Numbered from the stretch's first letter, positions 34,924 to 44,210 are shown. The stretch: 64,000 bases of DNA from CAZOZZ01 sp965247425 (GCA_965247425.1 OZ252023.1:4836001-4900000), one strand, 5' to 3'. Made by a program: numbers and translations. Notes: generated by a model not told the origin, from the letters alone.

Positions 34924-34958
34924 ACTGACCACTGGCCACTGACCACTTCCTTGTCCAC
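34924..34958. repeat. Heptad repeat, actgacc family
   Basis: Units ACTGACC, ACTGGCC, ACTGACC, ACTTCCT in tandem, after the MBL lipoprotein gene and before the transporter gene. No clear facing arm. Same 7-bp period as the other intergenic arrays but different unit. Confidence 0.6.
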
Positions 34959-35034
34959 TTCTTTGTCCTTGCCCGCGTCTGACAATTTTTGCTAGCGTCC
35001 CAACCACAATCGAGTATCAGGGAGTCGATTATTT

Positions 35035-36312
35035 ATGTCCGTTTCCGCAGACGACGCTAAGACGAAGGTCTTGCCCAGGATAGGAATGGCAACGTTGATC
35101 GGACCCGGCCTGATGGTCGCCGCTACTGGAGTGGGAGCCGGAGACCTGGCTGCGGCTACCGTGGGCGGGGCGAACTTCGGCCTGGTCCTGATATGGGCCA
35201 TCGTTTTCGGAGCCTTCTTCAAGTACGTCCTGACAGAGGGAATCGCGCGGTGGCAGCTGGCCACCGACACGACGATTGTGGAGGGTTGGGGCCAGTACCT
35301 GCCCGGATGGATCAAGGTGTACTTCGGCACCTATATGATCATCTGGACCATATCGGTCAGCGCCGCGCTTGCAAACGCGTGTGGCCTGGGCATTTCCAAC
35401 TTGACCGGCGGCGCGGTGTCCACCCAGTGGGGAGCCGTGATCCACAGCCTGTTTGGTTGCGCGTTCGTCTGGATCGGAGGCTTCCGCGGCTTCGAGAAGC
35501 TGATGAAGCTGCTGATCGGCCTGATGGTGTTCACCATAGTTCTTTGCGCGGTGCTCACGTTCCAGGATGTGGCCGGGACGTTGAAGGGGACATTCGTTCC
35601 CAGTGTACCGGCAGGCAGCACCGGCTCGTTGCTGGCCCTGATCGGAGGGGTCGGAGGGACGATCACGATCCTCTCCTACAACTATTGGATGCGCGAAGAA
35701 AAGATGAGCGGCGCCGCTTACCTCAAGTACGTCCGCGCCGATCTCATCGTCGCGTACGTGGTGACGGCCGTGCTCGCGGTCGCGGTTCTACTGCTGGCAA
35801 ACCAGGCATTTTTCGTCTCAGGGGTTGAACTCAACAGTGCCACTGTCGTCCAGCAGATGGCGGCATCTCTCGGCAACACTCTGGGACCGCTCGGATCGTT
35901 TGCGTACTCCATAGGATTCTGGGGTGCCGTGTTCTCGTCGCTCCTGGGGGTGTGGCAGGGCGTCCCGTACATGTTTGCGGACTTCTACGGGATTGTCCGG
36001 AACTACCCCCGGGACGTGCGCAACCAGATCACGCAAGTCACGAGCACACCCTATCGGGTTGCGCTTGTCGGTATCACTCTCGTCCCAATACCCCTGGCGT
36101 TTATCGGACGGCCTCTGTTCCTGCTGGTCACCTACACAATCGTGGGGAGTTTCTTCATCCCGTTTCTCGCGGCGACCCTGCTTTATTTGAACAACCGCGT
36201 CAAGTGGGATTCCCCATTGAAGAGAAACGGCTGGGGTGCGAACGTCGTGATGGTCCTGGTGCTGGTCTTCTTCCTCGTAATCGGGATGAGGGATGTGGTA
36301 GGCGCGTTTTAA
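35035..36312 (+). CDS. NRAMP-like divalent metal transporter, non-canonical
   Basis: 425-residue inner-membrane protein of about eleven transmembrane helices with NRAMP/APC-type layout (RIGMATLIGPGLMVAATGVGAGDL in helix 1). The canonical helix-1 metal motif DPGN is replaced by GAGD, and the helix-6 position reads GGTITILSYNYWMREE rather than the usual Ala-x-x-Met pattern. It is therefore a remote NRAMP homologue, and manganese/iron specificity must not be assumed. GGGAG precedes the ATG at 35035 at good spacing. It is transcribed alone and converges on the ABC transporter operon, with facing heptad repeats in between. Confidence 0.75.
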   Translation: MSVSADDAKTKVLPRIGMATLIGPGLMVAATGVGAGDLAAATVGGANFGLVLIWAIVFGAFFKYVLTEGIARWQLATDTTIVEGWGQYLPGWIKVYFGTYMIIWTISVSAALANACGLGISNLTGGAVSTQWGAVIHSLFGCAFVWIGGFRGFEKLMKLLIGLMVFTIVLCAVLTFQDVAGTLKGTFVPSVPAGSTGSLLALIGGVGGTITILSYNYWMREEKMSGAAYLKYVRADLIVAYVVTAVLAVAVLLLANQAFFVSGVELNSATVVQQMAASLGNTLGPLGSFAYSIGFWGAVFSSLLGVWQGVPYMFADFYGIVRNYPRDVRNQITQVTSTPYRVALVGITLVPIPLAFIGRPLFLLVTYTIVGSFFIPFLAATLLYLNNRVKWDSPLKRNGWGANVVMVLVLVFFLVIGMRDVVGAF

Positions 36313-36322
36313 AGGGAGGCCG

Positions 36323-36423
36323 TTGGCTATTGGCTATTGGCTATTGGCTATTAGCTTTCAGCGGTTGGCAGCTCCGACTTACCGGAAAACGTTCGGCAGC
36401 TAACAGCCAATTGCCAATCGCCC
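36323..36423. repeat. Facing heptad repeat arms, ggctatt family
   Basis: Left arm 36323-36355 contains four GGCTATT units in tandem. The right arm 36400-36423 holds AACAGCC, AATTGCC, AATCGCC, the complementary series with drift. They lie between the convergent ends of the NRAMP-like gene and the ABC substrate-binding gene. Confidence 0.75.
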
Positions 36424-36435
36424 ACAGACTGACCT

Positions 36436-37332
36436 TCACAGGTTTTTTGAGGCGAGGAATTCCCGGACGACTACCTTCACATCGGCGTGCTCACCGTCTA
36501 CCCTATAGTTCATCTGCCGCATCTCGTCTTCAGTGATCTTTCCTCCCAGAAGAGCCAGGGCTTCGCGAACCTCGGGGTGGCGTTCGATCAATTCCCGTCG
36601 AACCAGTGGAACCGCGTCATAGGGAGGAAAATACTGCCTGTCGTCTTCCAGGATCGTGAGATCGAGCGCATCGATCAGGCCGTTGGTCCAATCGCCCGCG
36701 ATCAGGTCGACCTGACCATCCGACAGGGCTTGATAGGTCAAACCCAGATCCATGACTCTTGGCTCGGCGGGAAATCGAAATCCGTAAACACTGGACAGAC
36801 CGGGATAGCCGTCCTCGCGTTCGATGAATTCGTAGCCAAATCCCGCTGTCCATTCCCGCGTGTGGGGCGAGGCGTCCGAGATCGTCGAAAGTCCGAGGCG
36901 TCGGGCATCCTCTCCCCGGACGACAATCGCAAAGGTATTGTTGAATCCCAGCGGCTCGGTCCACTCCACACCAAAACGCTCGCCATAGGCTTGTCTCACC
37001 GCTGACAGGACAGTATCCGAATCGCCCGACGGAGGTGCTTCGAGGATCGCCGCGAGAGCCGTTCCGGTGTATTCGACGTAGATATCGAGTTGGCCTGCTA
37101 TCAACCCCTCGTGGCACACGAAAGTCCCACCGAGGTTCAAACGACGGTCGATCTCAAGACCGGTGTGCTTCTCCAGGTGTTGGGCAATGATCTCGCCAAG
37201 AATGATCTGTTCCGTGAAGTTCTTCGACCCGATGACGACGCGATCCGGGTTGGTGCAACCGGCCAGCAGCGCAACGGACAACGCGATTCGGATTCGGACG
37301 AATCCGAATCCGGGATTTCGAAAAGATGCCAT
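36436..37332 (-). CDS. Osmoprotectant-type ABC transporter substrate-binding lipoprotein
   Basis: Periplasmic binding protein of the OpuAC/OpuBC/YehZ type (about 298 residues), tethered as a lipoprotein (VALLAGC). Key blocks are VVIGSKNFTEQIILGEIIAQHLE, the ligand-loop YVEYTGTALAAIL, and YGFRFPAEPRVMDLGLTYQALSDGQVDLIAGDWTNG. Ligands in this family are quaternary amines such as glycine betaine, choline or ergothioneine, and the exact one cannot be read here. ATG 37332 is chosen; the longer reading to 37452 lacks a signal peptide at its front and overlaps the permease gene. Third gene of a three-gene transporter operon. Confidence 0.88.
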   Translation of the reverse strand: MASFRNPGFGFVRIRIALSVALLAGCTNPDRVVIGSKNFTEQIILGEIIAQHLEKHTGLEIDRRLNLGGTFVCHEGLIAGQLDIYVEYTGTALAAILEAPPSGDSDTVLSAVRQAYGERFGVEWTEPLGFNNTFAIVVRGEDARRLGLSTISDASPHTREWTAGFGYEFIEREDGYPGLSSVYGFRFPAEPRVMDLGLTYQALSDGQVDLIAGDWTNGLIDALDLTILEDDRQYFPPYDAVPLVRRELIERHPEVREALALLGGKITEDEMRQMNYRVDGEHADVKVVVREFLASKNL

Positions 37333-37336
37333 TTCG

Positions 37337-37996
37337 TTATTTGTTCCTTTCCGCTCGTTCGCCCTTCCGGTGCCGACTCCAGTGACGTTCGATGCGTCCG
37401 AGGCCGAAGTCGGCCACGAGGGCCATGGCAGCGGCCGGTATCGCGCCCGCAAGAATAACCCGCGGATCCACCATGGACACGCCTCGGAAGATATACATCC
37501 CGAGCCCGCCGGCGCCGATGGCCGCGGCGATGGTCGCCAGGCCTACCGAAGCAACCGTGGCCACACGAATTCCGGCAAATATCACGCCCAGAGCCAGAGG
37601 GATCTCGACTCTTCGGAGTAGTTCCCAGTCGGTCATGCCCATCCCTATTGCGGCTTCCCGGATGGACGGGTCGACGTGAGTGATCCCTGTATACGTATTC
37701 CGAATGATCGGCAACAACGAATACACGACCAGTGCCACGATTGCGTTCCGGGCACCGATGCCGATGAATGGCACCGCTATCAGAAAGCCGAACAACGCCA
37801 GGCTCGGGATGGTCTGCATAACGTTGGCAATCATCAGGATCGGCCCGCCGAGATTCCGCCGCCGTGTCATCAGAACGCCGAGGGGGAAGCCGATGAGGAT
37901 GGCCAGGAGTATCGATATCCCGACCAGGACAATGTGTTCGATCGTCAACTGGAGAACTTCTCCACGGTTGTCTATCATGAAACGAAGAACGTTCAT
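37337..37996 (-). CDS. Osmoprotectant-type ABC transporter permease
   Basis: 219-residue inner-membrane permease with about six transmembrane helices. The EAA loop that contacts the ATPase is readable as IREAAIGMGMTDWELLRRVEIPLALG. The sequence TIPSLALFGFLIAVPFIG is typical of OpuBB/YehW-like permeases. Its start overlaps by 4 bases the stop of the ATPase gene, and its stop is 4 bases before the binding-protein start, so the three subunits are coupled. Only one permease type is present, implying a homodimer. Confidence 0.9.
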   Translation of the reverse strand: MNVLRFMIDNRGEVLQLTIEHIVLVGISILLAILIGFPLGVLMTRRRNLGGPILMIANVMQTIPSLALFGFLIAVPFIGIGARNAIVALVVYSLLPIIRNTYTGITHVDPSIREAAIGMGMTDWELLRRVEIPLALGVIFAGIRVATVASVGLATIAAAIGAGGLGMYIFRGVSMVDPRVILAGAIPAAAMALVADFGLGRIERHWSRHRKGERAERNK

Positions 37997-38724
37997 TCGA
38001 GGCTCCGGAGAAAAGCCTGGGCTTCGGGCTGGTCGAGCGCCCGGAACTCCTCGGGCGGCACCAGGGCTATGAGTTTTCCGTCCGACATTAGACCGATGCG
38101 GTCGGCCAGGACGAACGCTTCGGCAACGTCGTGGGTGACGAAGACCATCGTCTTGTTCAAACGTTTCTGGAGGACCCGAAATTCCTTCCTGATTTCTCCT
38201 CTCGTGATCGGATCCAATGCGCCGAACGGCTCGTCGAGCAGAACGACGGGCGGGCGGGCCGCCAGCGCCCGGGCGACTCCCACCCTCTGCCGCTGCCCTC
38301 CCGACAACTCATCCGGATATCGATGTCCGAAATCCTCAGGGTCGAGACCGACCAACTCCAGCATCTCGCGAACACGAGCCCGCGTCCTGTCGGCCTCCCA
38401 TCCCTCCAGGGAGGGAACCAGGGCGACGTTCTGGTCGACAGTGAAATGAGGAAACAGACCGACTTCCTGGATGACGTAACCAATATGCCGACGCAAACGG
38501 ATCGGATCCCAATCATCGGTCCTCTGCCCTTCCACCAGGACCTGACCGGAGGAGGGTTCGAGAAGCCGGTTGATCAGTTTCAACGTCGTGGTCTTGCCGG
38601 AGCCGCTCCGACCGAGGAGAACGACGGCCTCCCCGGCGGCGATCTCGAGCGAAAGGTCGTCAATAATGGTACGCCCGGAATCAACCTGGTAAGAAGCGCT
38701 TCGAAATTCGATAGTGGCGGTCAT
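37993..38724 (-). CDS. Osmoprotectant-type ABC transporter ATPase
   Basis: 243-residue ATP-binding subunit, first gene of the operon. Walker A is GRSGSGKTTTLK, signature LSGGQRQRVGVARAL, Walker B VVLLDEPFGALD, with the switch His in VFVTHDVAEAF. There are no C-terminal CBS domains, which in OpuA-type ATPases sense ionic strength, so osmotic gating at the ATPase is not expected here. Intergenic sequence toward alr contains TATAAT at 38754-38759 as a possible -10 box for the plus strand. Confidence 0.92.
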   Translation of the reverse strand: MTATIEFRSASYQVDSGRTIIDDLSLEIAAGEAVVLLGRSGSGKTTTLKLINRLLEPSSGQVLVEGQRTDDWDPIRLRRHIGYVIQEVGLFPHFTVDQNVALVPSLEGWEADRTRARVREMLELVGLDPEDFGHRYPDELSGGQRQRVGVARALAARPPVVLLDEPFGALDPITRGEIRKEFRVLQKRLNKTMVFVTHDVAEAFVLADRIGLMSDGKLIALVPPEEFRALDQPEAQAFLRSLE

Positions 38725-38822
38725 TGGGATCTGCTCCGAACATTACCATAACGTATAATTGACGCGCATTCGGGTAGTGACTGTATCGTCGGTCTCCGAG
38801 GGTCGAAAACAAGAAAAAGGGA

Positions 38823-39968
38823 GTGGAATCTCATTTGAATCTGGACGGTTCGTGGATTGAGGTCAGCCGCAGCCGATTGCGCGAGAACCTGGAAACGTTT
38901 CGAAACCTGACGGCTCCGGAAACAAGCCTGATGGTCGTCGTCAAATCGAACGCGTACGGTCACGGGCTTCGACTGGTGGCGAAGTCGATCGTGGACCACA
39001 CCGACTGGTTCGGTGTCGACTCTCTGGCCGAAGCATTGGCCCTCGAAGTGGCAGCACCGGCAAAGCCCGTCCTGATCATGGGTCATAGCGACATCCAGGA
39101 GGCCGCCCGGATCGTGGAGCATGGCTTTCGTCAGGCGGTCTATCGTCAGGACGTCGTCGAAGCTCTGTCAGTGGAAGCGAAGAAGCTGGGAAAGCCTGCA
39201 CGCATTCACCTGAAGATCGAGACAGGGACGAATCGCCTGGGCATCCCACTCGAAAAGGTGGCTTCATTTGGCCGCCGGGCGGCCGATCTCGCCGGTATCG
39301 AAGTCGAGGGCGTGTATACACATTTCTCGAATATCGAAGACACGCTCGACCCCTCGTTCGCCCTGACGCAGTTAGAGCGCTTCAGGAAGTCGGTGGCGGC
39401 TCTGGAGGACGTGGGGGTCCGAGCTAGGATAATTCATGCGGCGGCAACCGCGGGAATCCTGCTTTATCCTGAGACTCATTTCTCGATGGTGCGCCTGGGA
39501 GTCGGCGCGTACGGGATCTGGCCATCCCGGGAAACTCGGATCGCGGCGAGGGAGCGCGGCCACCAGCTGACACTTCGGCCGGCCTTGACCTGGAAGACCA
39601 GGATCGCGCAGGTGAAGAACATCGATGCAGGCGAATATGTCGGCTACGGCCTGTCCTACCAGGCGCCTCGCCCGACGACCATTGCGATCATCCCGGTAGG
39701 TTACTACGAAGGGTACGACAGGAAGTTCTCAAACCTGGGCTCTGCCCTGGTTCGCGGCAAGCGTGTTCCCGTTGTCGGTCGGGTCGCAATGAACATGACG
39801 ATGCTGGACGTGACAGAGGCCGGTCCGGGGGAGGGTGATGAAGTCGTGCTCCTGGGTCGGCAGGACGGCGCCGAGATTACAGCCGACGAACTCGGCGATA
39901 AGATCGGAACGATCTCCTACGAAGTCCTCGCGCGGATCAATCCACTGCTGGAGCGAAGGATCGTGTGA
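38823..39968 (+). CDS. alr: Alanine racemase
   Basis: PLP enzyme of fold type III that interconverts L- and D-alanine for peptidoglycan. The PLP lysine is in VVVKSNAYGHG. The second catalytic Tyr is in EYVGYGLSYQAP. The metal/phosphate region NMTMLDV and IIPVGYYEGYDRKFSN complete the family pattern. Length 381 residues, normal. The start is GTG at 38823; a TTG at 38835 with GGAG ten bases upstream would also give a full domain. Monocistronic or followed by the PhyH-like gene 29 bases downstream. Confidence 0.93.
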   Translation: MESHLNLDGSWIEVSRSRLRENLETFRNLTAPETSLMVVVKSNAYGHGLRLVAKSIVDHTDWFGVDSLAEALALEVAAPAKPVLIMGHSDIQEAARIVEHGFRQAVYRQDVVEALSVEAKKLGKPARIHLKIETGTNRLGIPLEKVASFGRRAADLAGIEVEGVYTHFSNIEDTLDPSFALTQLERFRKSVAALEDVGVRARIIHAAATAGILLYPETHFSMVRLGVGAYGIWPSRETRIAARERGHQLTLRPALTWKTRIAQVKNIDAGEYVGYGLSYQAPRPTTIAIIPVGYYEGYDRKFSNLGSALVRGKRVPVVGRVAMNMTMLDVTEAGPGEGDEVVLLGRQDGAEITADELGDKIGTISYEVLARINPLLERRIV

Positions 39969-39996
39969 CGGCGGGTGGCCACAATGACAGAAAACG

Positions 39997-40797
39997 TTGG
40001 GGATCCCTCTGACAATAAGGCAGCGCCGGGATTTCGACGAGAAAGGATTCGTCCGGATCCGAGGCTCATTCTCGAGAGTCGACGCCGAGACCATGGAAAA
40101 CCTGTTGTGGGCGGCCCTCCGGGAAAAGCACAGGGTGGACCGGAACGATCCCGCGACGTGGACCCTGTCCCAGGCGACCGGATTGCAACGGCTGCGAAGT
40201 CACCCGGCGTTCAAGGCGATCGGGAGTCCTCGGACTCTTCGAGCAATCGATGAGCTACTGGGGCCGGGTCGCTGGAAACGACCCCGGCAGTGGGGCCAGT
40301 TTCTTCTGTCGTTTCCCGTCGATGGAGGCCAGTGGAACGTCCCACACAAGCTATGGCATACCGACTTTGGCTTCCTGGGTCCCGCCGACCGACCCGCCGG
40401 GGTGCTGGTCTTCAGCTTTCTCTCGGCCGTTCCACCCCAATCCGGTGGAACGGGCGTCGTGGAGGGATCTCATCGACTCCTGCGCCGATTCGTGGAGACT
40501 CAGCCGCGGGAGGTTCTCGAGAAGATGAAGAGGGTTCGAAAGGCGTTCCTTGGGAGCGAACCGTGGCTGCGGGCCCTGACTTCGAACCCAGAGGATCCCG
40601 GCCGGATCGAACGGTTCATGAACACCGAACATGTCATTTCGGGGATTCCCCTACGTGTCGCCGAACTGACCGGCGAGGCGGGTGACGTCGTCGTTGGCCA
40701 CCCGTGGCTTCTTCACGCCTCGACTCTGAACTGTGGGAGTCGACCCAAAATCATGTGCGTGCAACGGGTGCGCCTCACAGGAGCGGGCCCTAACTAA
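39997..40797 (+). CDS. Phytanoyl-CoA dioxygenase (PhyH)-like Fe(II)/2-oxoglutarate oxygenase
   Basis: 266-residue cupin-fold oxygenase. The iron ligands are most likely His-x-Asp in WHTDFGF and the distal His in GHPWLLHAS, with the 2-oxoglutarate Arg in CVQRVRL. An ordinary stop lies in frame shortly upstream and no ATG precedes the conserved block, so the TTG at 39997 is the likely start; LTIRQRRDFDEKGFVRI is the usual N-terminus of the family. Substrate unknown; homologues act on small secondary metabolites and lipids. It follows alr by 29 bases, so may be co-transcribed. Confidence 0.75.
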   Translation: MGIPLTIRQRRDFDEKGFVRIRGSFSRVDAETMENLLWAALREKHRVDRNDPATWTLSQATGLQRLRSHPAFKAIGSPRTLRAIDELLGPGRWKRPRQWGQFLLSFPVDGGQWNVPHKLWHTDFGFLGPADRPAGVLVFSFLSAVPPQSGGTGVVEGSHRLLRRFVETQPREVLEKMKRVRKAFLGSEPWLRALTSNPEDPGRIERFMNTEHVISGIPLRVAELTGEAGDVVVGHPWLLHASTLNCGSRPKIMCVQRVRLTGAGPN

Positions 40798-40823
40798 AAA
40801 AGGGTGGCCTTGTCAGGCCACCC
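40796..40823 (-). terminator. Rho-independent terminator of the minus-strand block
   Basis: Perfect 9-bp stem GGGTGGCCT / AGGCCACCC with loop TGTC at 40802-40823. Read on the minus strand it is followed by TTTTTT (complement of the A-run at 40796-40801). It sits 25 bases beyond the stop of the last gene of the minus-strand operon. Confidence 0.88.
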
Positions 40824-40847
40824 TCGGATTGTGTAAACCGCCGATGT

Positions 40848-42224
40848 TCAGGGATTGCAAGTCGGGGCGATGTGCTGAATTTCGGTCGCCCGGAAGACGG
40901 CGTTGCCATCTTCCTCGGTCATCTCCCCGATCACCGTCACCTCATGATTGGACGAGTGTCGCTCGAGGGCCGCGATTCCAGTCACCATTGTCTCTTCACC
41001 GGATTCTTTGTCGGACAAGATGTAGTACCCTTCCGTTTCCGCCTTATTGAAGCAGCCCGACAGGCTCCCCTCATCTTCTTCGGCTTCTTCGGGTTCAGTA
41101 CTGCAAGTCGGGGCGATGTGCCGGATTTCAGTCGCATTGAAGACATCCTTGTCATCTTCCTTGGTCATCTCTCCGATCACAGTTACTTCATGGTTGGATG
41201 AGTGTCTCTCGAGAGCTGCGATTCCCTTGACCATCGTCTCTTCACCGGACCCCTTGGCGGCCAGGATGTAGTAGCCTTCAGTTTCCGTCTTGTTGAAACA
41301 GCCCGACAGGTTTGTCACGGGGCCTTCATCCGCAGGCGCCGCTCCGCCACCGCCACCACCACGAGCCCCGCCGCCGCCCCGGCCACCGCGACCGCCTCGG
41401 CCTCCACGACCACCACGACCTCGGCCACGCGCACCGGCGGCCTCAGGCTCCGGAGACCACGGGCCGTAGCTCAACTCGGGCACCAGGCTTGCAATCCATT
41501 GTTCGGAGCTCGTCACGACCCCGGCCAGTTTCTCGGTCACCGCCTGGGCGCCTTCCGGTCCGAGAGCTCTGACGACGGGCGATCCCTGGTCCAGGCTCCC
41601 GAAGTTGTCCAGGTAGAAGAGGTGAATGTATCCACCTTCGCCACCGAGAGCCAGTGATCCTGTGATGTGATGCATTTCCGCCTCGTCGAAGTGCGGGAAG
41701 ACATCGGCCGCCATGACGTCGTAATACTCCTGCTCGCGGCCCGGTGTGATCTTGGACATGTTGATCACCATCACGCCCGGTTCCTTATCCTCCGGCAGCG
41801 GGTTGTCCAGGTCTGACAGCGTCCGAATCGCATAGCTCTGACGGCTCGTGATTGTTCTTTCGAGCCTGTTGATCAGTGAGGCCGCCTGAGCGTTGTTATT
41901 CCCGCCAGCGTTGAACCCGGCGAGGTTGTCGCCCGGCGTGGCGATCAGGAAACGGTAATTATCGCCAAACACCGCGGTCCGGCTAACGGTTCGCCAAGGC
42001 GTCTCGCCATCTCTGGCAAGATCCATCAGTTCGCGCTGCACCGCCATGAATTCAGCGACCATCGCCGGGTTGACCTGAACGATACTCAACTGTACCCACG
42101 GCGGCGGCGCGTCCTCATCCTGGCCCTGTGGCTGTGCTGGGACCGCGCGCGGAAACACGAACACGCTCACCAGAACTAAAGCTAATAGACCTACCATTCC
42201 GACGCGCAGTCTTACATTCGCCAT
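40848..42224 (-). CDS. Secreted protein with Gly/Arg linker and duplicated C-terminal module
   Basis: 458-residue exported protein, last gene of the operon. Signal peptide about 1-31. Residues 35-255 are a mixed alpha/beta region without a recognised family (contains NNNAQAASLINRLERTITSR and MSKITPGREQEYYDVMAADVF, reminiscent of stress-responsive dimeric barrels). Residues 265-293 are a pure Arg/Gly run (RGGRGGRGGRGG). Then two almost identical about 69-residue modules follow (306-374 and 388-456), each opening SGCFNK.ETEGYYIL and closing HIAPTC, with two Cys each. The duplication is also visible at DNA level. The module looks like a small beta-domain; binding target unknown. Confidence 0.7.
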   Translation of the reverse strand: MANVRLRVGMVGLLALVLVSVFVFPRAVPAQPQGQDEDAPPPWVQLSIVQVNPAMVAEFMAVQRELMDLARDGETPWRTVSRTAVFGDNYRFLIATPGDNLAGFNAGGNNNAQAASLINRLERTITSRQSYAIRTLSDLDNPLPEDKEPGVMVINMSKITPGREQEYYDVMAADVFPHFDEAEMHHITGSLALGGEGGYIHLFYLDNFGSLDQGSPVVRALGPEGAQAVTEKLAGVVTSSEQWIASLVPELSYGPWSPEPEAAGARGRGRGGRGGRGGRGGRGGGGARGGGGGGAAPADEGPVTNLSGCFNKTETEGYYILAAKGSGEETMVKGIAALERHSSNHEVTVIGEMTKEDDKDVFNATEIRHIAPTCSTEPEEAEEDEGSLSGCFNKAETEGYYILSDKESGEETMVTGIAALERHSSNHEVTVIGEMTEEDGNAVFRATEIQHIAPTCNP

Positions 42225-42334
42225 CGTGAGCTCCCTTGTTCAACGTTCGGAGGACGGTGCCAACTGACGGTTGACAGATTCGTGTAGGGGTACCGGCGCG
42301 CCTGGCCGGTCCCACACCGGCCAGGCCTGCCAGG

Positions 42335-44197
42335 TCAGCACGTCACGCAGTTATCATTGTTCTTTGCACCGAGCTTCTCCAACAGAGCCACGGTCTCGGG
42401 AAACGGGGAGACACGCTGAACGGGGCCGTTGGCCAGGTCCGCAGTGGTTTGTCCGTTCCGGGCCACGGCTGTTACATCCCCGCCCTGATCCACGAGATAA
42501 AGGATCATCTCGTTGTCGCCACGAGCCGCGGCATGATGGAGCGGAGTGTAGCCGCCAAAGTCCCTGGCGTTCACGTCGGCGCCGAGCTCTTCAACCAGAT
42601 ACTTCACGGCCGCGAGCCAGGCATCCGGCGCGTGGCGGTGGGCGTTTCCTGTAAAGCCTTCACCGTAGCCAACGCCCGAAGCGGCATGGATCGCATAGAC
42701 ACCCGGACCGCCTTCCTTGATCTTCGGCAAGCCGGATGCGTCCGGCCCCAGACCCCTTGTGCTGGTAGCCGGCCACAGGCCGGGTCCGGCGGGCTGGAGA
42801 AGCGGGGTCGCATCGATGTTTTCGGCAGTGGTCCCACCCCTCGGTGCCCGTGGTGCGGGCGCCTTGGTCGGGATGTTTGCGTCCGCTCCGTAACTACCAA
42901 GCAGACGCATCGCCTCGATGTCGGTCGCATATGCAGCGCGCCAGAACGGCGTCGAGCCGTTCGTGTCCTCGAGACCACAGTTACCGTTGCCGCAGCCGGT
43001 GTAGACCATGTACCAGGGATGTTTCTTCAGCCGGGCATCTGGATCCGCACCCACCTCGAGCAGCGCCTCCATGACGTTCAGGTAGGTGTTCTGTTGGAGC
43101 CCGTGCTCCTGGGGTTGCGGAAACCGGGTTCTCGGCTGCCACTCGGCGTTGACAGCCGCCCAGAGAGGTGTCGCGTTGTGGACGTTGTCCCCCAGATTCG
43201 GGTCCGCGCCCCGGTCGATCAATTGCACCGCCAGATCGAACTGGGCGTTGATCACCGCCATCAACAACGGGCTTGTACCATCTGCAGCACTGACCTGATT
43301 GACGTCGGCGCCGCCATCGATAAGAGCGATCGCCACATCGGCGTAGCCCTGCCGGGAGGCGTGAAGCAACGGCGTTAGTCCACCGGACTTCGTAACCGAA
43401 GGCGTGCGATTTCGACCGCCTCCTCTACCTCCGCGACCGCCTCGAGCAGCTGCGCCCCCACGACCTCTTGGTTCCGGAATTTTCCCGGAAAGATACACTT
43501 CCCGCGCCGCCAGGACTGCCGCCTGGACCTGGCTCGATGTCGGCTCCTGGTAGGAGTCCAGAATGCCGCGTTGGAGATCGCGGGCCGCGCTCACCACCCT
43601 GCCGGTGGCCACAAGGTCCACTGTTTTCGAGGCAAGGCTCACGTCGGCGTTAAGCTCAAGCAACACTTTGATCGCGTCGAGACGGTTCTGGGACGCCGCA
43701 AAGATCAATGGCGTCTGCTCCCACTCGCCCTCTTTGGCGTTAACGTCCGCACCCGCCTCGATCAGAGCCGATATGACGTCGGCATTGCCTGCCGCCGCCG
43801 CCATATGGAGTGGAGTCGTGTCGCTATTCGTCGTTCGGGCAGTCGCGTCCGCGCCGGACTCGATCAGTGTCTCGACCACCGCGGTGTTGCCTGCCCTGCT
43901 GGCCACGTGGAGGGGTGTATATTGACCGATCCGGGTCACCGCCGCCACGTTGGCGCCGGCGTAAACCAGCATCACCGCCATCGCGGCGTCCCCGCGCTCC
44001 GCAGCCCAGTGCAGCGCCGTCATGCCGTCGCCATGCGCCGCGTTCACATCGACGCCCTTCTGCAACAGCGCTCGTAGAGCCACGGCGTTTCCTCGCATCG
44101 CCGCATCCGCGACCGGCGACTCAACGGGCGCGGCCAGCAGTACGACACTGACCGACAACGCGCCGACGAGAATCACGGTTAGTACAGATCGTCTCAT
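42335..44197 (-). CDS. Secreted ankyrin-repeat protein with Gly/Arg linker
   Basis: 620-residue exported protein (signal peptide about 1-23). It contains about eight to ten ankyrin repeats in two blocks (residues 30-200 and 270-600) with the usual TPLHxAA and GADVN motifs. Between them lies an insertion with an RGG-rich run (243-263), like that of the downstream gene product. A segment near 390-420 holds Cys-rich CGNGNCG, and the protein ends in CVTC. Ankyrin blocks normally mediate protein binding; export suggests an extracytoplasmic scaffold for the haem and DUF1552 proteins encoded upstream, 13 bases away. Third gene of the operon. Confidence 0.85.
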   Translation of the reverse strand: MRRSVLTVILVGALSVSVVLLAAPVESPVADAAMRGNAVALRALLQKGVDVNAAHGDGMTALHWAAERGDAAMAVMLVYAGANVAAVTRIGQYTPLHVASRAGNTAVVETLIESGADATARTTNSDTTPLHMAAAAGNADVISALIEAGADVNAKEGEWEQTPLIFAASQNRLDAIKVLLELNADVSLASKTVDLVATGRVVSAARDLQRGILDSYQEPTSSQVQAAVLAAREVYLSGKIPEPRGRGGAAARGGRGGRGGGRNRTPSVTKSGGLTPLLHASRQGYADVAIALIDGGADVNQVSAADGTSPLLMAVINAQFDLAVQLIDRGADPNLGDNVHNATPLWAAVNAEWQPRTRFPQPQEHGLQQNTYLNVMEALLEVGADPDARLKKHPWYMVYTGCGNGNCGLEDTNGSTPFWRAAYATDIEAMRLLGSYGADANIPTKAPAPRAPRGGTTAENIDATPLLQPAGPGLWPATSTRGLGPDASGLPKIKEGGPGVYAIHAASGVGYGEGFTGNAHRHAPDAWLAAVKYLVEELGADVNARDFGGYTPLHHAAARGDNEMILYLVDQGGDVTAVARNGQTTADLANGPVQRVSPFPETVALLEKLGAKNNDNCVTC

Positions 44198-44210
44198 GCT
44201 CTTCTCCTCC

